Source of the DNA: Streptomyces sp. NBC_00190 | GTDB lineage: Bacteria; Actinomycetota; Actinomycetes; Streptomycetales; Streptomycetaceae | NCBI RefSeq assembly: GCF_036203305.1 | Contig: NZ_CP108131.1 | Span: 620,001-684,000 of the forward strand | Direction: 5' to 3' | DNA length: 64,000 nt | Shown: one piece after another, positions 40,654-48,307 of the stretch | Layout of the letters: every line of letters starts with the position of its first letter | Numbering within the stretch: position 1 is the stretch's first letter | Program-made: the position numbers and the translations under genes | The notes under the pieces: model-generated | The model's database searches: none | What the model saw: the letters and a program-made list of their open reading frames with translations, nothing else | What the model was told of the DNA's origin: nothing

Positions 40654-41877
40654 ATGGCAACCACCACCAAGATCCGGCCCCGCGCCCTCGTCCGTGCCTC
40701 CGGAGGCCCCCGCTATGCCGTCGCCCTGGCCGTGGACGCGCTCGGCACCGGCCTGCTGCGACCTTTTCTGCTGCTCTACGGGGTGATGGTGCTGAGACTG
40801 TCCGCGCCGGTCACCGGCATCGCCATGACGGTCGGCATCGTCGTCGGTCTGGTCTGCATGCCCGCGGTCGGCCGATGGCTCGACCGGGGCGCACGCAGCA
40901 CGGTCGTGGCAGCGTCGATGCTGGTACGGGTGCTGGGCGTGGCGCTGCTGCTGGCCACCCCCGCCGGACACGTCTGGCTGTTCTCGACGGCGGCGCTCTT
41001 CCTCGGCATCGGCAACCAGGCGTGGCCGGCTGCCCACGCAGCTCTCGTGGCCACGGTCGCCCACGGCCGGGAACGCGACGTCGCTCTCGCGGGAGGCCGC
41101 GCCCTGCGCAACGCCGGCCTGGGCGCGGGCGCGCTCCTCGCCACCGCATGCCTGGCGGGCGGCACCGCCGCATTGCAGGCGCTGGCGGCCGCCACCGGGC
41201 TCGCCTATCTCACTGCGGCGGCCTTGGCATGGTCGGTCCACGTACACGCGCACCCGGCCGCTAGCCCGACCGAGGACAGGGAGGAGGGGCCTGCGCCCCG
41301 GATGCGTACGCTGCTGGCCGCCAACGTGGTCTACGTCTTCTGCCTCAACGTCCCCGAAATCGCGCTCCCTCTGGTCCTGGTGACACAGATGCACGCGTCT
41401 CCGGTGTGGTCGGCAGCCATCTTCGTGGCCAACACGGTGCTGGTGGTCACCCTTCAGGTTCCGGTCACCGTCCTGATGTCCCGCTTCTCCCGGCGCACCG
41501 CGCTGGCTCTCGCCGGCGTGGTACTCACCGCGTCCTACCTCGGCTTCCTCGCGGCCACCTCGCTGGGACACGGCTGGGGTGCCCCGGCCGTCGCCCTGGT
41601 GTCCGTGGTCTGCACCATCGGCGAGATCATCTATGCCGGCAGCGCCACCGCGCTCGTCACCCACCTCGCCCCGGCGCATGTCCTGGGACGAACCCTCGCC
41701 CGCTTCGAGCTCTCCACGGGTCTCGGCCTCGCCGTCTCCCCGGCCGTCATCACCGCTCTCGCACCCCACGGTTCGGCGGCCCTCTGGGGCAGCCTCGCCG
41801 CTGCGACGCTCCTCTCCACCGGAGCCGTAGCCACGGAGAAGGACCGCCGAGGGAGGCCTGGCGCCGGTTTTCATTGA
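40654..41877 (+). CDS. MFS transporter
   Basis: 407-residue major facilitator with about 12 hydrophobic segments, for example TGLLRPFLLLYGVMVLRLSA, IAMTVGIVVGLVCMPAVGRW, VRVLGVALLLATPAGHVWLF, AALATACLAGG-type helices and LVSVVCTIGEIIYAGSATAL. The motif-A loop between TM2 and TM3 reads GRWLDRGARS. It probably exports a drug or metabolite under control of the divergent ArsR-type regulator. The start is uncertain: ATG 40654 lacks a Shine-Dalgarno, and an in-frame GTG at 40630 would add eight residues. The closeness of the operator suggests a leaderless or very short 5'-UTR. A strong hairpin follows the stop. Confidence 0.87.
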   Translation: MATTTKIRPRALVRASGGPRYAVALAVDALGTGLLRPFLLLYGVMVLRLSAPVTGIAMTVGIVVGLVCMPAVGRWLDRGARSTVVAASMLVRVLGVALLLATPAGHVWLFSTAALFLGIGNQAWPAAHAALVATVAHGRERDVALAGGRALRNAGLGAGALLATACLAGGTAALQALAAATGLAYLTAAALAWSVHVHAHPAASPTEDREEGPAPRMRTLLAANVVYVFCLNVPEIALPLVLVTQMHASPVWSAAIFVANTVLVVTLQVPVTVLMSRFSRRTALALAGVVLTASYLGFLAATSLGHGWGAPAVALVSVVCTIGEIIYAGSATALVTHLAPAHVLGRTLARFELSTGLGLAVSPAVITALAPHGSAALWGSLAAATLLSTGAVATEKDRRGRPGAGFH

Positions 41878-41891
41878 GAAGAACTGACGAA

Positions 41892-41926
41892 GGACCGGGA
41901 CTCGCTCAACGGAGAAGTCCCGGTCC
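41892..41926 (+). terminator. Hairpin terminator after the MFS gene
   Basis: GGACCGGGACT (41892-41902) pairs perfectly with AGTCCCGGTCC (41916-41926), 11-bp stem and 13-nt loop, 14 nt after the MFS stop codon. Confidence 0.75.
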
Positions 41927-42027
41927 CTCGTCCCAGGCCTGTGTGTCACGGCCCGGTGATCGCGTACGCACCCGCTGCCGCAGGCAGCCCGCGCCTACAG
42001 GTCGTCACCTCCACCAGGCCGGCCGGG

Positions 42028-42489
42028 TCAGTGCCAGAGCTGGTAGCGGCCGTTGTTCTCGTCGTGGAGGTAGACGCTGCTTCCGCTGTCATTGGCGTCC
42101 AGGAACCGGCCGGTCGCCTTGTGCTTGAGTTTCCAGCCGGCCGACGTCTGAACCTCGTACCAGCGCTGGTAGTCGTTGCCCGTGCACGGCTCCATGTAGA
42201 CGTCGTTGTCCCAGTAGCCCGTCAGGCAGTACCCGCGGTCGTCGTTGCGCTTCATGAGCCATGTGCCGTCGCCGTTGTTGTACTCGTACCAGGACGTTCC
42301 GTAGGACGAGCAACCCCACATCTTGGCATCGTTGTTGTCCAGGTTCCAGCCCAGGCACAGACCGGACACCTCGTGCTGCCAGCTGACCGTGCTATTGGCG
42401 CTGGCCGGTGTGGCAACGCCAAGGGCAAGGCCAGTGGCCACCCCGACCATGGCAAGGGTCTTGCCGATCGGCTTCAACGAAGCGAACAT
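42028..42489 (-). CDS. Secreted ricin-type beta-trefoil lectin-like protein
   Basis: 153-residue exported protein: signal MFASLKPIGKTLAMVGVATG followed by a cleavage site after ATPASA, then a single trefoil domain. Repeats typical of the fold are LCLGWNLDNNDAKMWGCSS, YCLTGYWDNDVYMEPCTGND, YQRWYEV and the final RFLDANDSGSSVYLHDENNG ending in YQLWH. The QxW motifs are partly kept (YQRW, YQLW). Cysteine pairs suit disulfides. It probably binds carbohydrate outside the cell, with no attached enzyme. GGGAGG is 7 nt before the ATG at 42489. It lies downstream of, and in the same orientation as, the AraC-type regulator, about 60 nt away, and may be its target. Confidence 0.85.
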   Translation of the reverse strand: MFASLKPIGKTLAMVGVATGLALGVATPASANSTVSWQHEVSGLCLGWNLDNNDAKMWGCSSYGTSWYEYNNGDGTWLMKRNDDRGYCLTGYWDNDVYMEPCTGNDYQRWYEVQTSAGWKLKHKATGRFLDANDSGSSVYLHDENNGRYQLWH

Positions 42490-42548
42490 CGCAGTTCCTC
42501 CCATTGCGCGACAGTACGGGCCGGCCTGTACCCAGCCCGCGTCCGAAT

Positions 42549-43556
42549 CTAGGAAGGATTCGATCGCCGCACTGAACTGTCGGCGCGGGATTCCTGAACA
42601 CTCCGCGCACGGAACTCGGTAGGACTGATTCCATACAGCTCGCGGAAAGAACGGCTGAAGACCACCGGGCCGCTGAAGCCCCAGCGGGCGGCGATGGCGT
42701 GCACGTGGCGGGCGCGGAGATCGGGGCGGACGAGGTCGGCGCGGCACCGCTCCAGGCGGCGCCGCCGGATCCGGGTGTGGACGCTCTCCTCCTGGCCGTG
42801 GAAGAGCTGGTGGAGGCTGCGCACCGAGATGTTGTGGCGGGCGGCGATGACGGCAGGAGTCAGCTCCGGGTCGCTGAGGTTGTGTTCGATGAAGGCGTAG
42901 ATGCGCTGCAGGAGAGCCTGTGCGCGGACCTCGGCGGGGAGGTGCTCCTCGATGTCCAGGTGCTGGGCCAGGCAGGCCGTCGCGAGGTCGACCGCGACCT
43001 TGCCGAGCCGGCACGTCTCTTCGGGCGCGCACTGCGCGCCGTGGTCTTCGAGGGCGGTCATGAAAGACGCCAGGATCGCCGCCAGTCCGCGGTCGCCCGG
43101 TATGCGGCGGGCGAGCAACTGGTCGAGGCGCCCGGTGCGCAGCGGCAGGACGGCGTGGGGAAGCAGCAGGATCGTCGCCTGCACCTGACCGTCTTCGGCG
43201 AGCATCTCGTTGTCGGAGGGGCGCGAGGTGTCCCAGAGCATGAGGTCCCCGGCTCGGACCGTGCTCGCGTTCCGGTGCTGGGACAACGACGTGGCGCCCT
43301 TTCGTAAGAGCGCCAGCTGATACTCCTCCGGGTCCCCGCGCCGGATCAGCGCGGGTGTACGCCGCGAGCGCAGGGGCGACAGGGCGAACCTCGCCACTCG
43401 GAGTTCCCCCAAGGCCATTACGGCGGCCTTCCCCTGAAACTCGGCAGGCCGCTCGCTGCTGAGCGCAGCAGGCATCACCTCACGTGAGATGAGGTCGGCG
43501 TACCAGTCGAACCGCTCCCTCGCGGGCAGTCCGCCCGACGACACCACTGACCACAT
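42549..43556 (-). CDS. AraC-family regulator with AraC-binding-2-like domain and a TTA codon
   Basis: 335-residue activator. The C-terminal double helix-turn-helix (about 215-320) includes TPAVIAARHNISVRSLHQLF and HAIAARWGFSGPVVFSRSFR, EYG-type LYGISPTEFRA. The N-terminal part (RERFDWYADLISREVMPAAL, then strand pairs) matches the PF14525 ligand-binding type found in many actinobacteria. A TTA codon (43305-43307 on the minus strand, in LALLRKG) makes it a likely bldA-dependent regulator. The ATG at 43556 is favoured because a G-rich stretch precedes it and MWSVVSSGGLPARERFDW is the usual start of the family. Its regulon is unknown; the adjacent secreted lectin is the nearest candidate. Confidence 0.87.
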   Translation of the reverse strand: MWSVVSSGGLPARERFDWYADLISREVMPAALSSERPAEFQGKAAVMALGELRVARFALSPLRSRRTPALIRRGDPEEYQLALLRKGATSLSQHRNASTVRAGDLMLWDTSRPSDNEMLAEDGQVQATILLLPHAVLPLRTGRLDQLLARRIPGDRGLAAILASFMTALEDHGAQCAPEETCRLGKVAVDLATACLAQHLDIEEHLPAEVRAQALLQRIYAFIEHNLSDPELTPAVIAARHNISVRSLHQLFHGQEESVHTRIRRRRLERCRADLVRPDLRARHVHAIAARWGFSGPVVFSRSFRELYGISPTEFRARSVQESRADSSVRRSNPS

Positions 43557-43679
43557 CCCGAGCCCCCCGTTCGATCTTCCCGGCAGGACCAAGGATGCAG
43601 CGAAAGGTTCTCCTCCAACTCATGGTTCGAGCCCCCGCGTGGCGCCGGGCGCGGGCAGGTGAACGGTGGCCGGGCCCCG

Positions 43680-44033
43680 TCAGGGGTGGAGCCGGCTCGT
43701 CCAGTCCTGGGGGACTCGGCCGGTCGGGCCCGGCGCGGGCTGGTCCGCGGGGTGGCTGGCCGGCGGGGTGAGTTCGGGGCCGGACTCGTACAGTTCGTCG
43801 CTGTCGTAGTTCCAGAACCACTCCTCGCCCGGCTCGAAGCTCTGCACCAGGGGGTGGCCGGTGGACTTCCAGTGCCCGGTGGCGTGCTGGGCCGGGGAGG
43901 AGTCGCAGCAGCCGACGTGCCCGCACTGGGCGCAGCGGCGCAGGTGGAACCACCAGCCGCCCACCGCGTCGCATGCGGCGCAGCCGGTGCCGGTGGGCGG
44001 GATGCTCGGGTCGATTCCGTCGATGCCGGTCAT
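43680..44033 (-). CDS. UBP-type zinc finger protein
   Basis: 117-residue protein carrying a complete UBP (ZnF) domain: GCAACDAVGGWWFHLRRCAQ, CGHVGCCDSSPAQHATGHWK, STGHPLVQSFEPGEEWFWNY. In eukaryotes this domain binds the C-terminus of ubiquitin. In bacteria it is found in small proteins of unknown partner, and here there is no ubiquitin-like gene in sight. The C-terminal third is Pro-rich and low-complexity. The start overlaps the stop of the histidine kinase gene (ATGA), so it is the third member of a coupled operon with the kinase and the flavoprotein-response regulator. A role as sensor or reader in a redox pathway is inferred. Confidence 0.87.
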   Translation of the reverse strand: MTGIDGIDPSIPPTGTGCAACDAVGGWWFHLRRCAQCGHVGCCDSSPAQHATGHWKSTGHPLVQSFEPGEEWFWNYDSDELYESGPELTPPASHPADQPAPGPTGRVPQDWTSRLHP

Positions 44034-45487
44034 ACGGGCTCCTCGGCGCTCTCGGTTTCGGGGGCGGTCAGGGGCAGCAGCACCTGGAAGCGGGTGTCGC
44101 CCGGTGCGGATTCGACCTGGAGGCTGCCGTGGTGCTTGTTGACGACGATCCGCCAGGAGATGTCCAGGCCGAGGCCGGTGCCCTCGCCGACCGGCTTGGT
44201 GGTGAAGAAGGGGTCGAAGATCCGGCTGCGGATGTCTGCCGGGACGCCGGGACCAGTGTCCCGGAACTCCACCAGCAGGCGGTCCCCCTCCCGTGCCGTG
44301 CGGACCGTCAGCGTGCCGTCCCCGCCTGTGCCGGCGATGGCGAAGACGGCGTTGTCGATGAGGTTGGTCCACACCTGGTTGAGCTCCGCCGGGTAGGCGG
44401 GTACGTCCGGCACGGAGCGGTCGTACTCCTTGACCACGCGGATCCGGGGACCGATCTTGCCGGACAGCATCAGCAGGGTGCTGTCGAGGAGTTCGTGGAC
44501 GTCGACGACGCGGTGCGGGGCGCGGTCGAGCTGCGAGTACTGCTTGGCCGCGTCCACGAGGTGGGAGATGCGGGTGGTGGAGTCGGCGATCTCGTCCATC
44601 AGCAGCTCGGTCTCGACGGTGTAGTTGAGCCAGCCGATGGCCGACGGCAGGATGTCCTCGGCCACGGTCGCCGCGACCTGCTCCAGCCACTGCGTGTCCA
44701 GCCCGGCCTGTACGAAGGTCGGCGCGATCCGCCAGCCCTCCGCGATGCCGTGGTCGTCGAGCCAGTCGGCGAGCTCGTCCTCCCGGTCGGACGCCTCCAG
44801 CGGGCTCAACGCCACTGCCTTCGCGACGCGTTCGACGGTGCGCTCCTGTATCTCGATGAGGTCGGCGATCGCCTCACGGGAGTAGTTGCCCTGGGAGATG
44901 ACGGCCAGCTTGTGCCGCATCTTGCCGACCCGTTCCCGCAGCGTCGCCGTGGCCCGGACGGCCGCCGCGGCCGGGTTGTTCAGCTCGTGGGTGAGCCCGG
45001 CGGACAACGACCCGAGGGCCAGCAGGCGTTCGCGCTGGCCGATGGCGCGCTGGGTGTTCCTCGACCCGAAGAAGAGACCTTCCAGCAGGTGCGCGGCCAT
45101 CGGGAACCAGTCCCGCATGATGGCCGCGAACGATTCCGCGGGCAGTACGAAGAACCGGGTCGGCTCGGTCACCCGCATCGAGTTGGTGTACGTCTGCGGT
45201 ACCTGGTCGCCCAGGTACGCCTGCATGGCTCCCGCGTACACGCCGCGCTGCGAGGTGCGGCTCACCTCCACGTCGTCGCCGCCGACCCGGCGGGAGAGTA
45301 CGACGGTGCCCTCGATCATCACGTAGAAGCAGGTGGCCGGGTCGCCCTCGGTGTACACCGGGCCGGCTTCGAACCGCTCCACCCGCCCCTCGGCGCACAG
45401 CCGCCCGAGCTGCTCCGGGGAGAGCTTCTCGAACAGGAACAGCGAGGCGATCTCCCGCGGGCTGCAGGGCATGGTCCGGCCGCTCAT
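44030..45487 (-). CDS. Histidine kinase with N-terminal cyclic-nucleotide-binding domain
   Basis: 485-residue soluble kinase with no membrane helix. Residues about 10-140 form a CNB/CRP-like domain (LFEKLSPEQLGRLCAEGRVE, RFEAGPVYTEGDPATCFYVM, IEGTVVLSRRVGG). The phosphate-binding cassette Arg/Glu pair of true cAMP binders is not obvious. The dimerisation helix contains the phosphoacceptor His167 in LTHELNNPAAAAVR. The ATPase domain has NQVWTNLIDNAVFAI, FRDTGPG and GTGLGLDISWRIV. It lies between the flavoprotein-response regulator (start/stop overlap ATGA) and the UBP protein, so the receiver is almost certainly that of the neighbour. Signal unknown. Confidence 0.92.
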   Translation of the reverse strand: MSGRTMPCSPREIASLFLFEKLSPEQLGRLCAEGRVERFEAGPVYTEGDPATCFYVMIEGTVVLSRRVGGDDVEVSRTSQRGVYAGAMQAYLGDQVPQTYTNSMRVTEPTRFFVLPAESFAAIMRDWFPMAAHLLEGLFFGSRNTQRAIGQRERLLALGSLSAGLTHELNNPAAAAVRATATLRERVGKMRHKLAVISQGNYSREAIADLIEIQERTVERVAKAVALSPLEASDREDELADWLDDHGIAEGWRIAPTFVQAGLDTQWLEQVAATVAEDILPSAIGWLNYTVETELLMDEIADSTTRISHLVDAAKQYSQLDRAPHRVVDVHELLDSTLLMLSGKIGPRIRVVKEYDRSVPDVPAYPAELNQVWTNLIDNAVFAIAGTGGDGTLTVRTAREGDRLLVEFRDTGPGVPADIRSRIFDPFFTTKPVGEGTGLGLDISWRIVVNKHHGSLQVESAPGDTRFQVLLPLTAPETESAEEPV

Positions 45488-47160
45488 GACTGCTCCAGGT
45501 AGCGGTGGACGAGCATCACGGCCATGGCTCCCTCTCCGACGGCGGACGCGACGCGCTTCGCGGACTGGGCGCGCGCGTCGCCCGCCACGAACACGCCCGG
45601 GATGTTGGTCTCCAGATGGTAGGGCGGCCGGTCCAGTTCCCATTCGGCCGGCGGCCGGCCGTCCGGAGTGAGGTCCGGCCCGGCCAGGATGAAGCCGTGC
45701 TCGTCGCGCAGCACCGTGCCGTCCAGCCAGTCGGTCAGCGGGGCCGCGCCGATGAACACGAACATCCACTGGGCGTCGACCAGTTCGGTCGCGCCGCTCT
45801 CCTCGTCCCGGAGCATCAGCCGCTCCAGGTGCCCCTCGCCGTGCGCCGCCTCGACCACGGTCCGGGGCCGCACCGTGATGTTCGGCGCCTCCTCGATCTG
45901 CTGGATCAGGTAGTACGACATGGACGCCGTCAGGGACTCCCCGCGCACCAGCAGCGTCACCGACTTCGCGCCGCGCGCCAGGTACATCGCCGCCTGCCCG
46001 GCGGAGTTGGCGCCGCCCACGATGTACACGTCCTGCCCCTGGCAGGAGGACGCCTCGGTGAGCGAGGAGCCGTAGTACACCCCGCGGCCGGTCAGGTCGT
46101 CGCAGCCCGGCGCCCTGAGCTGCCGGTACGACACTCCGGTCGCCAGGATGACGCTGTGCGCGGCGATCGACGAGCCGTCGGAGAAACGGACGACGCGTGC
46201 CGGGCCGCTGGTCTCCAGCCCCGTGACCTCGCGCGCGGTGAGGATCTCCGCGCCGAACCGGCCGGCCTGGCGGCGGGCGCGGTCCGTGAGCTGCGCGCCG
46301 GACACCCCGTCCGGGAAGCCCAGGTAGTTCTCGATGCGGGAGCTCTGCCCGGCCTGCCCGCCGGTCGCCGACCGCTCGACCAGTACCGTCCGCAGTCCCT
46401 CGGAGGCCCCGTACACGGCCGCGCCGAGCCCGGCCGGGCCGCCGCCGATCACGACGAGATCGTAGAAGTCGGCGGTCGGCGTCGTCGCGAGCCCCACGTG
46501 GGCGGCCAGGTCGGGCGCTTCGGGCTCGATCAGCGCGGTGCCATCCGGAGTGATCACCACGGGGAGGCGCTGGGCGTCGGCCCCGGCCGCCTCCAGCAGT
46601 CGCTGTCCCTCGGGCTCGTCGGAGGAGTACCAGCGGTAGGGCACCTGGTTGCGGGCAAGGAATTCCCGCACGGACGAGGAGCGCGCCGACCAGCGGTGGC
46701 CGACCACCTTGGTGGCGGGTACCGGCCGGTAGTCGCTGGCGCGCCAGGCCGCCAGCAGGTCGTCCAGGACCGGGTAGAGCTTCTCCTCGGGCGGGTCCCA
46801 CGGCTTGAGCAGGTAGTGGTCGAGGTCCACGACGTTGATCGCGTCGATCGCCGCGTTGGTGTCGGCGTAGGCGGTCAGCAGGACGCGCCGCGCGCCCGGG
46901 TACACGTTCAGGGCTTGTTCGAGGAACTCGATGCCGTTCATCTGCGGCATGCGGTAATCGGCCAGGATCACCGCCACCAGGTCACCGCGCAGCTTCAGCT
47001 CGCGCAGTGCCTCCAGCGCGGACTCGCCGGACTCGGCGCGCACGATCCGGTACCCGGCGCCGTAGTGGCGTCGCAGGTCGCGGGCGATGGCACGGGAGAC
47101 TCCCGGGTCGTCGTCGACGGTCAGGATGACCGTGCGCACTGTGTCGGCGGCCTGTGCCAT
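45484..47160 (-). CDS. Response regulator fused to a thioredoxin-reductase-like flavoprotein
   Basis: 558-residue fusion. Residues 8-135 are a receiver domain (VDDDPG acidic pocket, phosphoacceptor D68 in ADYRMPQMNG, T95, K119). Residues about 150-225 look like a glutaredoxin fold without active cysteines (VVGHRWSARSSSVREFLARN, LPVVITPDGTALIEP). Residues 232-558 are TrxR-like with FAD loop GGGPAG (239-244), SRIENYLGFPDGVSG, the NADPH loop VGGANSAGQAAMYLARG, and the closing PGVFVAGDARAQS. The redox CxxC of thioredoxin reductase is missing (GSSLTEASSC instead). An output domain that is an NADPH flavoprotein, not DNA-binding, is unusual. First gene of a coupled three-gene operon. Confidence 0.92.
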   Translation of the reverse strand: MAQAADTVRTVILTVDDDPGVSRAIARDLRRHYGAGYRIVRAESGESALEALRELKLRGDLVAVILADYRMPQMNGIEFLEQALNVYPGARRVLLTAYADTNAAIDAINVVDLDHYLLKPWDPPEEKLYPVLDDLLAAWRASDYRPVPATKVVGHRWSARSSSVREFLARNQVPYRWYSSDEPEGQRLLEAAGADAQRLPVVITPDGTALIEPEAPDLAAHVGLATTPTADFYDLVVIGGGPAGLGAAVYGASEGLRTVLVERSATGGQAGQSSRIENYLGFPDGVSGAQLTDRARRQAGRFGAEILTAREVTGLETSGPARVVRFSDGSSIAAHSVILATGVSYRQLRAPGCDDLTGRGVYYGSSLTEASSCQGQDVYIVGGANSAGQAAMYLARGAKSVTLLVRGESLTASMSYYLIQQIEEAPNITVRPRTVVEAAHGEGHLERLMLRDEESGATELVDAQWMFVFIGAAPLTDWLDGTVLRDEHGFILAGPDLTPDGRPPAEWELDRPPYHLETNIPGVFVAGDARAQSAKRVASAVGEGAMAVMLVHRYLEQS

Positions 47161-47407
47161 ACGTCTCCACCCCGAGTGGTCTGGGCGGGCGGCACGCGGA
47201 GCCGACCGCGCCGGTTCCCGCCCATCGTATGTTCGATCGTCCGGGTTCGCGCCGGGACGCCGCGGACCGTGCGCTCCGGGTACGGACGGGTGCGCGCACA
47301 GGCTGTTGCGGCGGGCGACAGCCCGTCGACGGTCACGTACTGGCAGTGGAACGTCACCGGGCGCACTCGGCTCACGACCCGAGGCCCGCCGGGTTGGGGG
47401 CCGAGGT

Positions 47408-47950
47408 TCAGGGGCGGTCCAGGCCCCAGGTCTGCAGGGCGAACGGTCGACCCTTCTCCTCGCCCGTGATCAGTGGCACGTCGAGCAGCCTGAAGCCCGC
47501 CTTGGTGGCCACGGCGACACTTGCCGCGTTCTCCGCCTCCAGCTCCAGGATCACCTGGTCCGTGCCCAACTGCTCGAAGGCGTACGCGGCCATCACCCGC
47601 ACCGCCCGCGCCGCCAGGTCCTGGCCGCGGTGGGCCGGGCCGACCGCGTAGCCGAGTTCGGTGCCCTCGGGGGCGCGCCGCAGCATGACCTCGCCGAGCG
47701 GGGCGCCGCCGTCGAAGGTGATGGCGAGCAGGATGGTCGTGCCCTCCTTGCGCAGCTGCCGGTCCCGGTCCAGCCGATCGCGGGCAGCCGCTTCGTCGAA
47801 GGGCGAGACGATCGGTGTCCAGTACGCGATGTCGGGGTGGTCGAACAACTCCGGCATCGCGGCCAGGTCCGCCTCCGTCCAGTCGCGCAGAACGAGCCCC
47901 TCTCCCGAGAGCTCGATCCGTTCGGGAAACGACGACGTGGTGCTGCTCAT
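47408..47950 (-). CDS. GNAT-family N-acetyltransferase (RimJ-like)
   Basis: 180-residue acetyltransferase of the RimJ/RimL type: LVLRDWTEADLAAMPELFDH at the N-terminus, ELGYAVGPAHRGQDLAARAV (acetyl-CoA pyrophosphate loop, Q/RxxGxG/A variant HRGQDLA) and LELEAENAASVAVATKAGFR. This group acetylates ribosomal proteins, aminoglycosides or other amines; the substrate is not predictable. The ATG at 47950 has AGGGAGG about 9 nt upstream. It sits between the flavoprotein operon and the phospholipase C gene, diverging from the latter, and is probably monocistronic. The 246 nt between it and the operon start hold no gene I can support. Confidence 0.85.
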   Translation of the reverse strand: MSSTTSSFPERIELSGEGLVLRDWTEADLAAMPELFDHPDIAYWTPIVSPFDEAAARDRLDRDRQLRKEGTTILLAITFDGGAPLGEVMLRRAPEGTELGYAVGPAHRGQDLAARAVRVMAAYAFEQLGTDQVILELEAENAASVAVATKAGFRLLDVPLITGEEKGRPFALQTWGLDRP

Positions 47951-48307
47951 GGTGCGGGACCTCCCTGGCCTGTTCAGGTCGAGGCAGGATAACCGGGGAA
48001 GGCGTCGGCTCATTCGTTTTCCAGGACGTCCGGGCGTCCGGGCGTACGGGCGTCGGCGAGTACGGGTTCGCGGCCGAGCGGGCGGCGGGGTCCGACCGCG
48101 TGACTGTCCGTCAGTTCCCGGCGGCGGATCCGGTATGGGGCGACCGGCACTTCCCCGTCGGCCCGGGACATGGCCGAACTCCGACGGAATCCGACTGCCG
48201 TTCGCCTGGCGTATCCGCCGCCGTCACGCGAGGCTCCCTCTCCGGTACCCCGGGCGCGCTGTCCTGGGGGCGCACAGCACCCCTCAACCGCAGAGGTCGT
48301 TCCCGCC
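47951..48307. promoter_or_regulatory. Divergent region upstream of phospholipase C
   Basis: 357 nt without a gene. GTCCGGGC-type units are tandemly repeated around 48028-48055. GTTCGCCTGGC at 48200-48210 resembles one half of a PhoP-box repeat (GTTCACC-type), which would suit a phosphate-scavenging phospholipase. The second half is weak, so this is only a lead. Confidence 0.4.

Noticed and set aside
47290..47400. Frame encoding GDSPSTVTYWQWNVTG between the flavoprotein operon and the GNAT gene
   Set aside because: Suggestive of a beta-rich fragment, but short, without start or family match.
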